A stretch of 64,000 nt of DNA from Tiliqua scincoides (GCF_035046505.1 NC_089822.1:109447307-109511306), one strand, 5' to 3'. Counted from the first letter of the stretch, positions 33,064-44,196 are shown. Numbers and translations: made by a program. Notes: generated by a model from the letters alone, not told the origin.

Positions 33064-36000
33064 CTGGGGAGAGGAAAAGGAATGAAGAAAAAAAATCAAG
33101 TCAGACTGTTGCTTTGGGAGGGGGGGCGTTCTAATAAGGAGAAGGGGGCAGGACAAACCTAGCTCATCAGCCAGCCTCTTGCCGTCTTCTGTTGGTACCA
33201 CTCGCTCATCCTCCAGGTCACACTTGTTTCCAACCAGAATCACTTGCGCATTATCCCAGGAGTAAGTCTTGATCTGAGTTGCCCTAAGCAAGAAAGAAAC
33301 CAGAAGAATGGTACATTACAATCTTGCAGTCCCCACCCAACATGTCCTACATGACACACCTGCATCTCTTAGCAGGGTAAGTAACTTCATTCACTGTACT
33401 GCTTCAGGAGCTGCAAAGCAGTCAAGAACCAGACTAAACAGAGCGGCTTTTAATCTAAGCTGCCTAATGTGGTCACATTCTCCAGATTTTGAAAAAAAAG
33501 AAAAGTTGCTGATTTGTTTTTCTCTTCTCTGGGTTCTGATGGAATTCTCAGCAGCTATATAAGGATTACGCCTATGAACAGGACTTGTTCAGGCAGATCT
33601 CCTTTTGGGGAGCAGAAGCTGCCTCAGTTCTTTTGACCTCTGTTGCATTCAGTCCATACTGGTCCTACTTCAATGCCTGACAGCCAAGATCAGTCTGGAA
33701 AGTACAGCTCCATGATGGACCCTTTCTATTGCCAGAGTCCCAAGCGTCATGGAAAAGTAAGAATTAGGGCTGTTTAAATGTCAACTGTAAGATTTCTTCT
33801 CTTGTGACTTGGGGTGATTGAGCCTATAACTGGGAACTTAAAAGCATATGAGAGGCTAAATGGGTGTGAGAGGAGGAGGTAGGAGTGAGATGCTGCCTAT
33901 AAAATTTTCCCCAGCTAGTAAGGGAAGCTTAGATTGTATTGAGGAGAAAGACCCACTAGTTGAGAATTAGGGTTTTTTTTTTAAAGTGCTTTTGGGTGCA
34001 ATCCTATCCTGTGCTGGAAGGGCAAGCCAAAAGGTTTGCACTGTATCCAGCGCAGGATAGGGGCCCAAAGTGGCTCAGCCAAAGGTAAGGGAAAACGTTT
34101 CCCCCTATCTCCGGGTAAGGCACCCTGGCCTCTATGGGTCTCCTCAGACTTGCGCCTCCTCCACAAGTCTGAGGAGAGAGGAGCGGTTTGAAGCCGCTCT
34201 GAACTACCTGGGAGCGGGGGTTGGGATCCAGCATAACTGCCGGGTCCCAGCCCCACCTCCCGGCCCCCCCGACCCAGAACGCCTCCCTCCCACCTCCTCC
34301 CCACCCATCCCAGAGTCTTGTGTTGGCCAATGAAAAACTCCGTTGGTGCGGAGGCTTATGCCAGCCTCTGCACACCGGCCGAGCCAATTCACAAGGAGGT
34401 ACAAACATGCCCAGGTGGGTTTGCGACTTGCGCCGGCCCAAGTACAAGTACTCTGGATTGCGCCCTTATTCTGTCAGTGTTTGTATGGCCTATGGCTATT
34501 CTGTACTTTCTTAATACTATGTGTTTAAAGCTATTGTATGGAAATAAATTACCCTCCTGTTACTGATGTTGGAGGATTTTAGGTTCATTTGGGTCCAGAT
34601 TGGTTAGTATCTGGAAGTTGGAGACCCTTACAACCATACCGCTGCCTGTTGTGGCAGAGGGAGGCAGGCAGCTTGTGTGATTCCAAGGGTGAAGGTTACC
34701 TTATTTTCCAAGACAGTTCTGGTCTTTGAGACAGCTGATTATACTGTGTACCTAAAAGAGCAGAATCCACTGTCTGAATGGGACTAGATGAGCTCTTAAG
34801 TCAAGAGCTGGTGGAACTGGGATCAGGAAAGGAGAGGGGTCATACCATTCACCACATACTAGTTGATTAAGAATGAATGACAGCAAGAAGGCATGCATGC
34901 ATTACACAGACCTACAAAAAAAAACTTTTTTTAGTTGCCAAGAATTTTTGAATGAACTTAAGATATTCTTGGGGGGGGGGGTGCTGACGCTATGGCTTCC
35001 TCACAAGGAAGCTGCTCGAATCAGCATATAAGGTAGCTATGTTGTATCCCCCAAACTAGAGCCAATCGAGCAAAACTGACATTATTTTTGAATTCAGCAT
35101 TCCAAATATATCCAAGAATAGGTCTAATTTTTAAGACAGTAAAATGTGTGCAGGCCCGTGTTATTATTATTACAAATATTTATAAATGTTCACCCAAAAA
35201 ATGCACTGGAACACCTTTTCTACTACACTAGAATATTTGTGTAGCAGACTGCGCCATTCTTTGCACAAACCGTACACAGGAGGCCTGGGGTAGGGTGGGA
35301 GTATGAATTTTCAGACACACTGAAAAAGTTTCTGAACACTTCCAAAATGATAAAAATGTCCAAAATGTTTTGAAAACTGGACACAACTGAGTGGAAAATA
35401 CATGTGTAGAATCTTGGCTGGGTTTTCTCTGTCTAAGGTTTGGATTGGGGTGGCGGTGGTAGAGTATATGAACAGGAGACATCTGTTCTCCTGAAGGAGG
35501 AGACATCTGAGAGGAGGCATCTTTGGCTAATACCCCATCCCGTGCCCCAAATGCTATTTTCTGGCATATACGGTAGAAATTAAGTCCATGGCAAATGAGA
35601 GTCACAACCCCAAACTCATCTACAAATTCTGCTCTGCATTCCTTACCAGTCTTGCACAGCGCTGAAAGACTCCTGGTTGGAAATATCATACATGAGCAAA
35701 AAACCCATTGCTCCCCTGTAGTAGGCTGTTGTTATAGTTCGGTATCGTTCTTGGCCAGCTGTGTCCTTGAAGAAAAAAAGGGAGACAGATCGACATGTAA
35801 ACTTTTCAGCCAATCTCGACCAGGAGCAGCAACCTTTCTGTTCACTGTAAGGACCCATAAGAACCGAAGCAGGTTGGCCCCAAGCAAGCAGGCCTCTCAC
35901 CCTCCCAGCCATGTTCAGTTCAGGTCCTGCTTCTCTTCCGAGACACTGCCTGTCCATAAGTTTCCCAAGCCTGTGTGGTTGTAAGATGCCATGTGTACCA

Positions 36001-39000
36001 ACCTTCATAGTTCTGACTTTCTATGCCCCTGCAGTTCAGAGTCCCTTCTTGGGAAATTCATATTCTAAAGGTAGCCATGCTTTTTGTACATAATCTAGAG
36101 CCAAATGTGGCTTCCGGAAGCAATTTATAATTATCTGTTATAATTATGCTCTGCTAGCTTGATAATTGGGCTGTCTCATATCTTGAAATTATGAACAAAA
36201 TTTGCACATTTTCTCCTTTGACATTTGCAGCTAATGTGTTTCTATGTGAGAACGAAGTGCTTATTTCTGGCCATCATCAGCTTAATAATGTCACTTCCTG
36301 CTTAATGATGTCATTTCCGGCCCTCAGCAGATACCATGAATGCTAACCTCATCCCTCTGTTTGACACCCCTGATCTAGAGCATTCTTTGAGTGGAAAACA
36401 TGACTCATAACACCATTAGCATAATCAACACAGTGCACTAAAGGCATATGTGGTGATGACCAGCTGAGTACGAATCAAGTGATAAGGCCACAGGCACAGA
36501 AAGGCTACGGAATGACAGCTCATCCCCAGCCTTGGAGACTGGAGTCCTCCATGGCTCTCTTGACACCTGCTCCCCTGGTGCCCAGAGACTTGCTGTTACT
36601 GTGGTAACCACAGCTTACTTTGCAGGGCTCTGACATATGTCTCCTTTCATGCTGATGCCAGGCTCAGGGGAGAGTTTCCATGATGGTTCAGATGTGCGTA
36701 AGGGTTGGCATTTGACTGTAATTAAAATTTAAAGAGTTGGAAAGCTTAATGGAGCATGAAAAAGGAAGGTGGCAGGAAGAGAAAGAGGGGCTGCTTATGA
36801 TGCATAATCTGGATCCTTCCCTGTAGGAAAGAGGCAAACCTTAGATGGAGAAAGGCCAGGACAGTCAGGTGCTGACCCAAAACGGTTTGTTGAATTGGAG
36901 GTATCTCCTCAGTGCTGACCTGCTGTCATGCCACAATATAGAAAACAGTATGGTGAGAATTAGTTGGGGGCTCTCAAAGTCCATTCAGCCCTATAGTCTT
37001 GTAGTATAACTGCTTTGGAGTCTCTTGTGAAGTAACAGGAAATGTCCTGCTGCATTCTTGCATCTCTCTTCTGGGAAGCACCGAACAACAAAAATGTTCT
37101 CCAACCTTGCATTCAGAAACCTTCCCTGTCCCTTGCTCCTGGTCACAGGACAGACTGTTGAGAAAGCACATCTGCCCAAATACACTCTCCTCCCACAGGT
37201 GTTTTCACCTATTTAAAGAGTCAACCTGCAAAGTGCTGACGCACTGCTGAAGCAGCCAACCACCAGCAATTGAAAACCCCATCTGAAATACAGCAGTAGC
37301 CTGAGTTTCATCGCTTTGCTCTTTCAGCCGTTTTAAATTATAACCACACTTCAGATTTCATCCATGTGCTTTCTTCTTTCGTCCGATCTCATCCAACCTT
37401 CCATGATGTTCATTGATAGTCCTGTGCTTTATTTTTCTTTTATTTCTGTTTAGGTTTCACACGCATTCACATGTGTTATATAGTTTAGGGCGCAATCCTA
37501 ACCAACTTTCCAGTACTGGCATAGCTGTGCCAGTGGGGCTTGTGCTGCATCCTGCAGTTGGGGGGGGGCAGTCACGGAGGCCTCCTCAAGGTAGGGCAAT
37601 ATTTGTTCCCTTGCCTCGAAATTGCATTATCCTTATGTCAGTGCTGGAAAGTAGGTTAGGATTGCGCCCTTAGTTATTTATGTTTTTCACTGGCCAAAAT
37701 AAATTTGCAATGCTATGTAAAAGGCTATGCAAAGCTAAACAAGGCTATGCATTGACATTCATCTATTTTTTATTTTCATCCATGCTCTGGTCCCTAACCA
37801 AAGTGCCAGGTACTGCTGCACAAGGCAAGGATCCATCAAAAGTTTCCCCCCAAAATGGCCTTGATCCTTCAAGTATAAGGCAGATATTAGATGCTAACAC
37901 CATGTCCGTGGCAGATAGGTGCCACTGCTAGTGCAGGTAATGTCAACACTAGGTCTCTAACAACACTGAGGCTAATCTTCCTGTACTAACTGGAACTTTG
38001 CCACAAGTCTGTCTTCTTCTTTGGCTTCCTTTGCCAATCCTGTGTGAATGGCCAGTCCTTGGATAGCTGGGTTCATTCCCTTGGAAACAACAAGGGCCTG
38101 CAGGGGGGATTCACAATGCAACCTCCTCTCTACCCATGAAGCCTTGGTAGCTTCTAGTGCCCACGTCAGCAGCTGCTGTGTGCAAAAGAACATTTATATC
38201 CAGTGTTTGCACAGGATTATCACACAGCTGCCAGATGGCTTGTTTTCCCATGTCAATGAGTGCTCTAAAACAATGCACAAGCCAGCCTTAGTCCTGGGAC
38301 AACACACCAGAATAGCAGGGCTCCTGGCACCACCTCAGGTCAAATCTCACATGTCAAGAGTCAGTGTTGGTTCAGTAATTAGACCAAGAAGACAAAAGGT
38401 GTGCTCAGCTGTGGACACACCAGCCACTTCCTTCCCGTCACACTCTCTATGGCTAAAGGAAAAAAGGATGTTATGTTCAAGCACAGGGAACATGTAGAAA
38501 AGTCCTGCCACTTCTACTCAGAAGTCCAAAACTGGAGCATCTTTTAAAAGAATTATCTGAATTCTTTATTGGATCAACTTTTGGAGACTATAGATGAGTA
38601 GCAATAGGCTTTTAAAAGTGCAGTTTATTTTTTCAGCAGTTTGTTACTTTCAGTTTGTTGCCTGTAAAATGATTTTACTTCCTCTGGCCTTTCAGGGTCA
38701 CTGCAGGTTGAACATCCATAAAAAGAAGAATGGACATGTTCCTGGCAATTCCTTGCCCCATCATCAGAAGGTGGACCATCACATTCAGCACCTGTTGCAG
38801 TTGCTAATGAAGAGTTCCACAAGCACGATCAACACAGTCTCAGTAGCATAGCCGGGGGGGCAGTACCCATGGCCGGGTGACATGATGGTCCCCCGTGCCT
38901 ACGCTGTCACCCCCTCCTTTGCACATGCACAGCCTGGCCCCGGAAACAGCTCCTTTTGGAGCCATACAGGAACAAAGGTGAGCAGGTCAATTTTGTGGTA

Positions 39001-39884
39001 TTTGCCAAGTGCTTCTAGTAAATGCTCTCACCCACCTACCCCCCACTGAGATGGCTGAAAACCACCACTCTGCCACGTGGGGAGGGGGAATGTCCCTGGC
39101 TTAGTTATGCCACCTCATAGTCTAGCTCAACAGATGCATTTTTAAAAATACTGAATAAGACCTCTGACCTCAAGATGGCGCCAGCTCTGAACTGATATGG
39201 AAAGACAACTGGCTGGATCAATGCACAGGGACCCCCCAAAAAACAACACTACAGAGGCAAAACATTTTACCTCTGGTAAAAATGGAAAGCCACCATTGGC
39301 CACGTTTCTCTCTTGGCATACAGTGACATTGCATTATTTCTTGGCACACTTACCTACTTCATAGGACTCCCTCTGTGCTATTGCTCAAGTGAAGAAATGT
39401 CTTCATTCCAATTGTCCTGGTGGAAGATGAAGCAGCAGCGTAGGGGGAGTTTTGTAAAGTAGGTAAATGGGAAAAGGGGCTCAAAGGGGGCGAAGCCTTT
39501 GTTATATGGCACATGTGGGTAACTGTGCGTCCCTATTCACTACATGTGCAGGATAATGCAGCTTTTACTGTTCATATATTTTGGCCTTGGATTTTTCACA
39601 GCTGTGCCAGCTTCTGGCCTCAACTCCTGGGCCAAAGAACAGCCAACATATCTTACCCAAATCTGCAGCTTGACTCTCTTTTCATTCCTGTAGACAGTCT
39701 TGACTTTGAAGTCAATGCCCACAGTGCTAACAAAGGCTGAGGTGAAAGAGTCATCGGCATATCGGAAAAGGAACGATGTTTTGCCCACACTGCTGTTGCC
39801 AATGATCAGGAGCTTGAACATGTAGTCAAAGTTCTGGTCAGCAGCATCCTTGGGTGCCTGACGAGTGTCATTTGCGGAGGCCAT
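32873..39884 (-). CDS. RAB3D: RAB3D small GTPase, four coding exons
   Basis: Rab3D is a geranylgeranylated GTPase on secretory granules that controls regulated exocytosis, especially in exocrine cells. Coding exons on the minus strand: 39884-39657, 35765-35647, 33283-33159 and 33063-32873 (76 codons, then 119, 125 and 191 bp), giving 220 aa against 219 in human. Visible motifs: P-loop GNSSVGKTS (29-37), switch I region [20 protein letters not shown] (77-82), NKCD (135-138), ASAK (164-167) and C-terminal CSC for double prenylation. RAB3D is preferred over RAB3A, B and C because of [35 protein letters not shown] and [15 protein letters not shown], which match Rab3D residues from memory. Its 5' noncoding exon was not found. 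It is convergent with the tetraspanin, as TSPAN16 and RAB3D are in mammals. Confidence 0.95.
33159..33283 (-). CDS. RAB3D: RAB3D coding exon 3
   Basis: 125 bp with acceptor tgcttag and donor GTTTGT. It encodes [18 protein letters not shown] followed by NKCD (G4 motif) and ends within the Gly codon after LADEL. Confidence 0.95.
33994..34465. mobile_element. GGGTGCAATCC MITE, 472-bp form
   Basis: Ends gggtgcaatcctatcctg and ctctggattgcgccc are inverted and match the termini of the shorter MITEs here. The flanking triplets are TTT and TTA. Internal blocks differ from the shorter forms and include a hairpin near 34140-34185 (cctcctcagacttg...caagtctgagg). It lies in RAB3D intron 2. Confidence 0.7.
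35647..35765 (-). CDS. RAB3D: RAB3D coding exon 2
   Basis: 119 bp, acceptor ttgaag-side AG and donor GTAAGG. It encodes [20 protein letters not shown] to QDW, including the switch II region. The Trp codon is split by the intron. Confidence 0.95.
36101..36372. mobile_element. hAT-like MITE with 8-bp target duplication
   Basis: The right end 'tgtttgacacccctg' is a typical hAT terminus. The 8-bp sequence atctagag flanks both sides (36093-36100 and 36373-36380). The left terminus appears to have lost its first bases. It lies in RAB3D intron 1. Confidence 0.65.
36382..37480. other. RAB3D intron 1, nothing recognised
   Basis: No exon or repeat that I can name. Confidence 0.4.
37488..37669 (-). 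mobile_element. GGGCGCAATCC MITE (Harbinger-like), clean copy
   Basis: The inverted ends are gggcgcaatcctaacc and ggttaggattgcgccc, perfect over 16 bases. The target triplet TTA is duplicated exactly (37485-37487 and 37670-37672). Terminal GGG and a T-A trinucleotide duplication are known features of PIF/Harbinger elements. Confidence 0.8.
37690..38830. other. RAB3D intron 1, nothing firmly recognised
   Basis: It includes a 73-codon minus-strand frame (37972-38193) with phrases such as [13 protein letters not shown] and [14 protein letters not shown] that look protein-like, but I cannot name them and see no convincing exon boundaries. Confidence 0.3.
38841..39115. mobile_element. hAT-like MITE, 'cagtggcgtagc' family
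   Basis: Ends 'cagtagcatagcc' and 'ggcttagttatgccac' are inverted. The flanks cacagtct (38833-38840) and catagtct (39116-39123) match at 7 of 8 positions. The same family surrounds the LINE at 40 kb. Confidence 0.65.
39657..39884 (-). CDS. RAB3D: RAB3D coding exon 1
   Basis: Seventy-six codons from the start Met to LQIW, followed by a GTAAGA donor. They hold the P-loop and switch I. The ATG is preceded by an AG acceptor (cccatag) and a long CT-rich tract, so a noncoding exon lies further upstream. Confidence 0.95.
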
Positions 39885-39890
39885 CTATGG

Positions 39891-39896
<6 letters not shown>

Positions 39897-39940
<44 letters not shown>
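39897..39940. repeat. (GA)n microsatellite next to RAB3D start codon
   Basis: A pure GA run on the plus strand, CT on the RAB3D sense strand, ending about 12 bases from the start codon. It sits where the polypyrimidine tract of the acceptor should be. Confidence 0.95.
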
Positions 39941-39945
<5 letters not shown>

Positions 39946-40284
39946 TAGACTGAGTACAGCAACATGCTGAACACATACAAATGGCCTACAGCACAAACAG
40001 TTTACAGTTTAATTCTATGCATTTGTACATGGAACAAAGGTCATTTACGTTCTATGAGACTTACTTTCAGGCAGTGGCATACCTAAGGTATGACAGGCAG
40101 GGCACCGTGCCCTGGAAGCAACTTGAAGAGGGGGCCACTGAGCAGTTTCTATTAAAGTTGAGCAAGTGGAAGCTCTGGTTAAGCTTCAAAATAAGGAGGA
40201 TGTGGTATTACCAAAAGGGCTGTTTTATTTAGGGGAATTATTACACTGCCCTTATTGTAACCTTAGGATCACAGGCTGGATAAC

Positions 40285-43200
40285 CCCTGGGGGCTGGGGG
40301 CTAAGAATAGGCCCTCAGTTTGGCTGTACTTGTCGTAAGAGGCGACTAAACAGCCACCGGGTAGATGGGACTCGTCAGCCTAGGAAGGCAGCTCATCTAA
40401 GAGAAGGAAACTCTGACCTCAAACCTCCACTGCCTTGTGGCTACATCCAGTTCTGGAAAAGGCTTCAGGAGTCAACCTCGAGGCAAAATCAGGAGCCGGA
40501 GTCCCTTAGGCAGTTCATGGCTGAACACAGTCACGTTCTGGCAACTCCTGCGACGCCGCTGGAACCAACCGTATTGGCTTCTGCCTTTCCATTGGACCAT
40601 TCCAGCGACGTGGAGAGGGGGGATTTGCTGCATGGGTAACAGCCTATCCTCCATACCTTCTTTACCCAGGCTTCGCGCACTGGAGAGGACACTCCAACTT
40701 CGCCATACGGCGTCGGCACAACACGGGAAGCAGCAGTTTACCGGTTATAAGTCTTTGCTCGATTGGCGTAGAGCATGACGCCAGGGGCTGCTTCCGACGG
40801 TGGGAGAGATCATTGCATCTCATTGGGCAGCTACCGCCCGCCTTAAGCTGGGCAGTCCCCAGCCAGTAAGGTGTTGCCTCGCCACGGTCCGTTAACCTCA
40901 TGGGGTGCGTGGGGTTTAGGGTGAAAACCGACAAGCGGATCGACAACTCTGCACCATGCAACAGAAAACAGAAAACTACTGCCCTAAAGCTGGGCACCTG
41001 GAACGTTAGGACAATGACACCTGGCTTCTCTGATGACCTGCAAGAAATAGATGACGCACGCAAAACAGCTGTCATCGACATGGAGCTGAGCAGACTGCAG
41101 ATGGACATCGTCGCCCTTCAAGAGACTAGGCTGCCAGATTCCGGATCTGTCAAGGAGAGAAATTTCTCATTTTTCTGGCAGGGAAAACCACCAAACGAAA
41201 CCAGGGAACATGGCGTTGGCTTTGCGGTCAGAAATACCCTGCTGAAATCCATCATCCCACCTACTGTGGGAAGTGAAAGAATTTTGTCCCTGCAGCTCCA
41301 GTCATCAGCAGGACCTATCACTCTCATCAGTGCTTATGCACCGACTCTGTCGTCTCCAGCAGAAGCCAAAGACAAATTCTATGATGACCTGGCCACCACT
41401 GTCAAGAAAATCCCTGTAAAAGAGCCATTGTTCATCCTCGGCGATTTCAATGCTAGAGTTGGTGCTGATAACAGTTCATGGCCCACTTGCTTAGGTCAGT
41501 TTGGCACTGGGAGGATGAACGAAAATGGCCAACGCCTGCTAGAGTTTTGCTGTCATCACGGTCTCTGTGTCAGCAACACATTCTTCAACACAAAGCCCCA
41601 ACATAGAGTCTCTTGGAGACATCCAAGATCAAAGCACTGGCACCAGCTCGACCTGATCCTCACCAGACGCTCCAGCCTTCCCAGCATCAAGATCACACGC
41701 AGTTATCATGGTGCTGCCTGCGACACTGACCACTCCCTGGTGTGCAGCAGAGTGAAACTGCAAACAAAGCGACTGTATCACACGAAAAAGGAAGGAAGAC
41801 CTCGCATTGATACCAGCAAGACCCGGGATCAGAGAAAAGTGGAGGAATTTGCACAAGCGCTTGAGGAATCTCTTCCAGGCCCGGCCGACGCAAACGCATC
41901 CAACAGATGGGAACATTTCAAGAATACCGTTTACAACACCGCCTTGTCCATATTCGGCAAGAAGACCAACAAGGCGGCAGACTGGTTTGAAGCCCACTCT
42001 GAGGAGTTGACACTAGTCATTGAGGAAAAGAGGAGAGCTCAAGCAGCATACAAGGCCTGTCCCAGTGAGCGCAACCTGCAGGTCCTCCGAACTGCTCGCA
42101 GCAAAGTCCAACAGACTGCCAGGAGATGTGCTAACGACTACTGGCTCCAGCTCTGTTCCGAAATACAGATAGCAGCTGACACGGGCAACATCAAGGGGAT
42201 GTATGATGGTATCAAGCAGGCCCTAGGTCCAACACAGAAGAAAATTGCCCCTCTGAAGTCTGCCACAGGCGAGGTCATCCAGGATCGGGCGCAGCAGATG
42301 GAACGCTGGGTGCAGCACTACTCTGAGCTATATTCCAGAGAAAATGTAGTCACCGAAGAAGCACTGAACAACATTGAGTGCCTGCCTGTGCTGGAAGAGC
42401 TTGACAGTGAACCAACCCTAGAAGAACTTCACGTGGCCCTGGACTCCCTTGCCTTTGGCAAGGCACCTGGAAAAGACAGCATCCCTGCTGAAGTCCTAAA
42501 ATGCTGCAAAGAGATCATAGTCACTGAGCTGCATGAAATCCTCTGTCTCTGCTGGAGAGAAGGTGGAGTACCTCAAGACATGAGGGATGCAAACATCATC
42601 ACGCTGTACAAGAACAAAGGTGACAGGGGTGACTGCAACAACTACCGCGGCATCTCTCTCCTTAGCGTTGTAGGAAAGCTGTTTGCCCGAGTTGTACTAA
42701 AGAGGCTCCAGGTACTTGCAGAGAGCGTCTATCCAGAATCGCAGTGTGGATTCCGAGCCAACAGGTCCACCACTGATATGGTATTCTCCCTTAGACAACT
42801 GCAGGAGAAATGCAGGGAACAACGACAGCCACTCTTTATAGCCTTCATAGATCTCACAAAGGCTTTCGACCTGGTCAGCAGAGACGGCCTCTTCAAGATT
42901 CTCCCCAAGATTGGATGTCCACCCAGGCTCCTCAGCATCATCAGATCTTTCCACAAGGACATGAAGGGCACTGTTGTCTTCGATGGCTCCACATCAGACC
43001 CTTTTGACATCCAAAGCGGAGTGAAGCAGGGCTGTGTTCTTGCACCAACCTTGTTTGGGATTTTCTTCGCTGTCCTGCTGAAGCAGGCCTTTGGAACTGC
43101 AACAGAAGGCATCTATCTCCGGACCAGATCAGACGGAAAGCTCTTCAACCTCTCCAGACTGAGAGCAAAATCCAAAGTCCAGCTGAAATGTCTGCGTGAC

Positions 43201-44196
43201 TTCCTCTTTGCCGACGATGCAGCTGTCACTACCCACTCTGCCAAAGATCTCCAGCAGCTCATGGATCGTTTTAGCAAGGCCTGCCAAGATTTTGGACTGA
43301 CAATCAGCCTGAAGAAAACACAGGTCATGGTTCAGGATGTGGCCTCACCTCCCTGCATTACAATCTCTGAACATGAACTGGAGGTTGTCCATGACTTTGT
43401 GTACCTTGGCTCAACGATCTCCGACACACATTCTCTCGATACCGAGCTAAACAAGCGCATCAGTAAAGCAGCTACCACGTTTTCCAGACTCACAAAGAGA
43501 GTCTGGTCCAACAAGAAGCTGACGGAACATACCAAGATCCAGGTCTACAGAGCTTGCGTCCTGAGTACACTTCTGTACTGCAGCGAGTCATGGACTCTTC
43601 GCTCACAACAGGAGAGGAAACTGAGCGCTTTCCACATGCGCTGCCTCCGACGCATCCTCGGCATCACCTGGCAGGACAAAGTTCCAAACAACACAGTCCT
43701 GGAACGTGCTGGAATCCCTAGCATGTATTCACTGCTAAAACAGAGACGCCTGCGTTGGCTTGGTCATGTCGTGAGAATGGATGATGGCCGGATCCCAAAG
43801 GATCTCCTCTATGGAGAACTCGTGCAAGGAAAGCGCCCTACAGGTAGACCACAGCTGCGATACAAGGACATCTGCAAGAGGGATCTGAAGGCCTTAGGGA
43901 TGGACCTCAACAAGTGGGAAACCCTGGCCTCTGAGCGGCCCGCTTGGAGGCAGGCTGTGCAGCATGGCCTTTCCCAGTTTGAAGAGACACTTTGCCAACA
44001 GTCTGAGGCTAAGAGGCAAAGAAGGAAGGCCCATAGCCAGGGAGACAGACCAGGGACAGACTGCACTTGCTCCCGGTGTGGAAGGGATTGTCACTCCCGG
44101 ATTGGCCTTTTCAGCCACACTAGACGCTGTGCCAGAACCACCTTTCAGAGCGCGATACCATAGTCTTTCGAGACTGAAGGTTGCCAATACAATACA
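40285..44196 (+). mobile_element. Full-length APE-type LINE with 20-bp target duplication
   Basis: A 3.9-kb non-LTR retrotransposon. The 20-bp target duplication (aggatcacag...gataac) is exact at 40265-40284 and 44197-44216. Parts: a GC-rich 5' region of about 615 bp, one 1087-codon frame, and a very short 3' tail ending ccaatacaatacaa without a long poly(A). A single ORF, an apurinic-type endonuclease and a short simple-repeat end suggest the RTE/Vingi range of clades. The C-terminal Cys/His finger and the FADD active site fit Ingi/Vingi-like elements better than BovB. It looks recent. Confidence 0.93.
40900..44163 (+). CDS. LINE ORF: endonuclease-reverse transcriptase, 1087 aa, intact
   Basis: The N-terminal endonuclease runs from about residue 30 to 285: LGTWNVRTM, the catalytic-Glu block LQETRL, GDFNARVG, LDLILTRR and CDTDHSLV. 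The reverse transcriptase covers about 530-850: NNYRGISLLS, CGFRANRSTTDMVF, AFIDLTKAFD, SGVKQGCVLAP and the active site FADDAAV. The C-terminal part has LGHVVRMDDGRIPKDLLYGE and GRPQLRYKDICKRD, then a Cys/His finger at about 1055-1077 (CSRCGRDC...GLFSHTRRC). There is no RNase H domain. The frame is uninterrupted and all key catalytic residues that I can check are present. Such ORFs are often misannotated in databases as 'craniofacial development protein 2-like'. It is an element gene and not a host gene. Confidence 0.95.
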   Translation: MGCVGFRVKTDKRIDNSAPCNRKQKTTALKLGTWNVRTMTPGFSDDLQEIDDARKTAVIDMELSRLQMDIVALQETRLPDSGSVKERNFSFFWQGKPPNETREHGVGFAVRNTLLKSIIPPTVGSERILSLQLQSSAGPITLISAYAPTLSSPAEAKDKFYDDLATTVKKIPVKEPLFILGDFNARVGADNSSWPTCLGQFGTGRMNENGQRLLEFCCHHGLCVSNTFFNTKPQHRVSWRHPRSKHWHQLDLILTRRSSLPSIKITRSYHGAACDTDHSLVCSRVKLQTKRLYHTKKEGRPRIDTSKTRDQRKVEEFAQALEESLPGPADANASNRWEHFKNTVYNTALSIFGKKTNKAADWFEAHSEELTLVIEEKRRAQAAYKACPSERNLQVLRTARSKVQQTARRCANDYWLQLCSEIQIAADTGNIKGMYDGIKQALGPTQKKIAPLKSATGEVIQDRAQQMERWVQHYSELYSRENVVTEEALNNIECLPVLEELDSEPTLEELHVALDSLAFGKAPGKDSIPAEVLKCCKEIIVTELHEILCLCWREGGVPQDMRDANIITLYKNKGDRGDCNNYRGISLLSVVGKLFARVVLKRLQVLAESVYPESQCGFRANRSTTDMVFSLRQLQEKCREQRQPLFIAFIDLTKAFDLVSRDGLFKILPKIGCPPRLLSIIRSFHKDMKGTVVFDGSTSDPFDIQSGVKQGCVLAPTLFGIFFAVLLKQAFGTATEGIYLRTRSDGKLFNLSRLRAKSKVQLKCLRDFLFADDAAVTTHSAKDLQQLMDRFSKACQDFGLTISLKKTQVMVQDVASPPCITISEHELEVVHDFVYLGSTISDTHSLDTELNKRISKAATTFSRLTKRVWSNKKLTEHTKIQVYRACVLSTLLYCSESWTLRSQQERKLSAFHMRCLRRILGITWQDKVPNNTVLERAGIPSMYSLLKQRRLRWLGHVVRMDDGRIPKDLLYGELVQGKRPTGRPQLRYKDICKRDLKALGMDLNKWETLASERPAWRQAVQHGLSQFEETLCQQSEAKRQRRKAHSQGDRPGTDCTCSRCGRDCHSRIGLFSHTRRCARTTFQSAIP

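Noticed and set aside
34004-34514. Overlapping Pro/Gly-rich ORFs on both strands near 34.2 kb
   Set aside because: They coincide with the GC-rich interior of the 472-bp MITE.
32873-39884. Calling the GTPase RAB3A, RAB3B or RAB3C
   Set aside because: Diagnostic residues in the N-terminus, around MGFLLMYDI and in the DLEDERVVP segment fit RAB3D best, and the neighbouring tetraspanin matches the RAB3D locus.
40900-44163. Host gene (a 'craniofacial development protein 2-like' ORF)
   Set aside because: The endonuclease-RT domain order, the terminal duplication and the absence of introns show that it is a LINE ORF.
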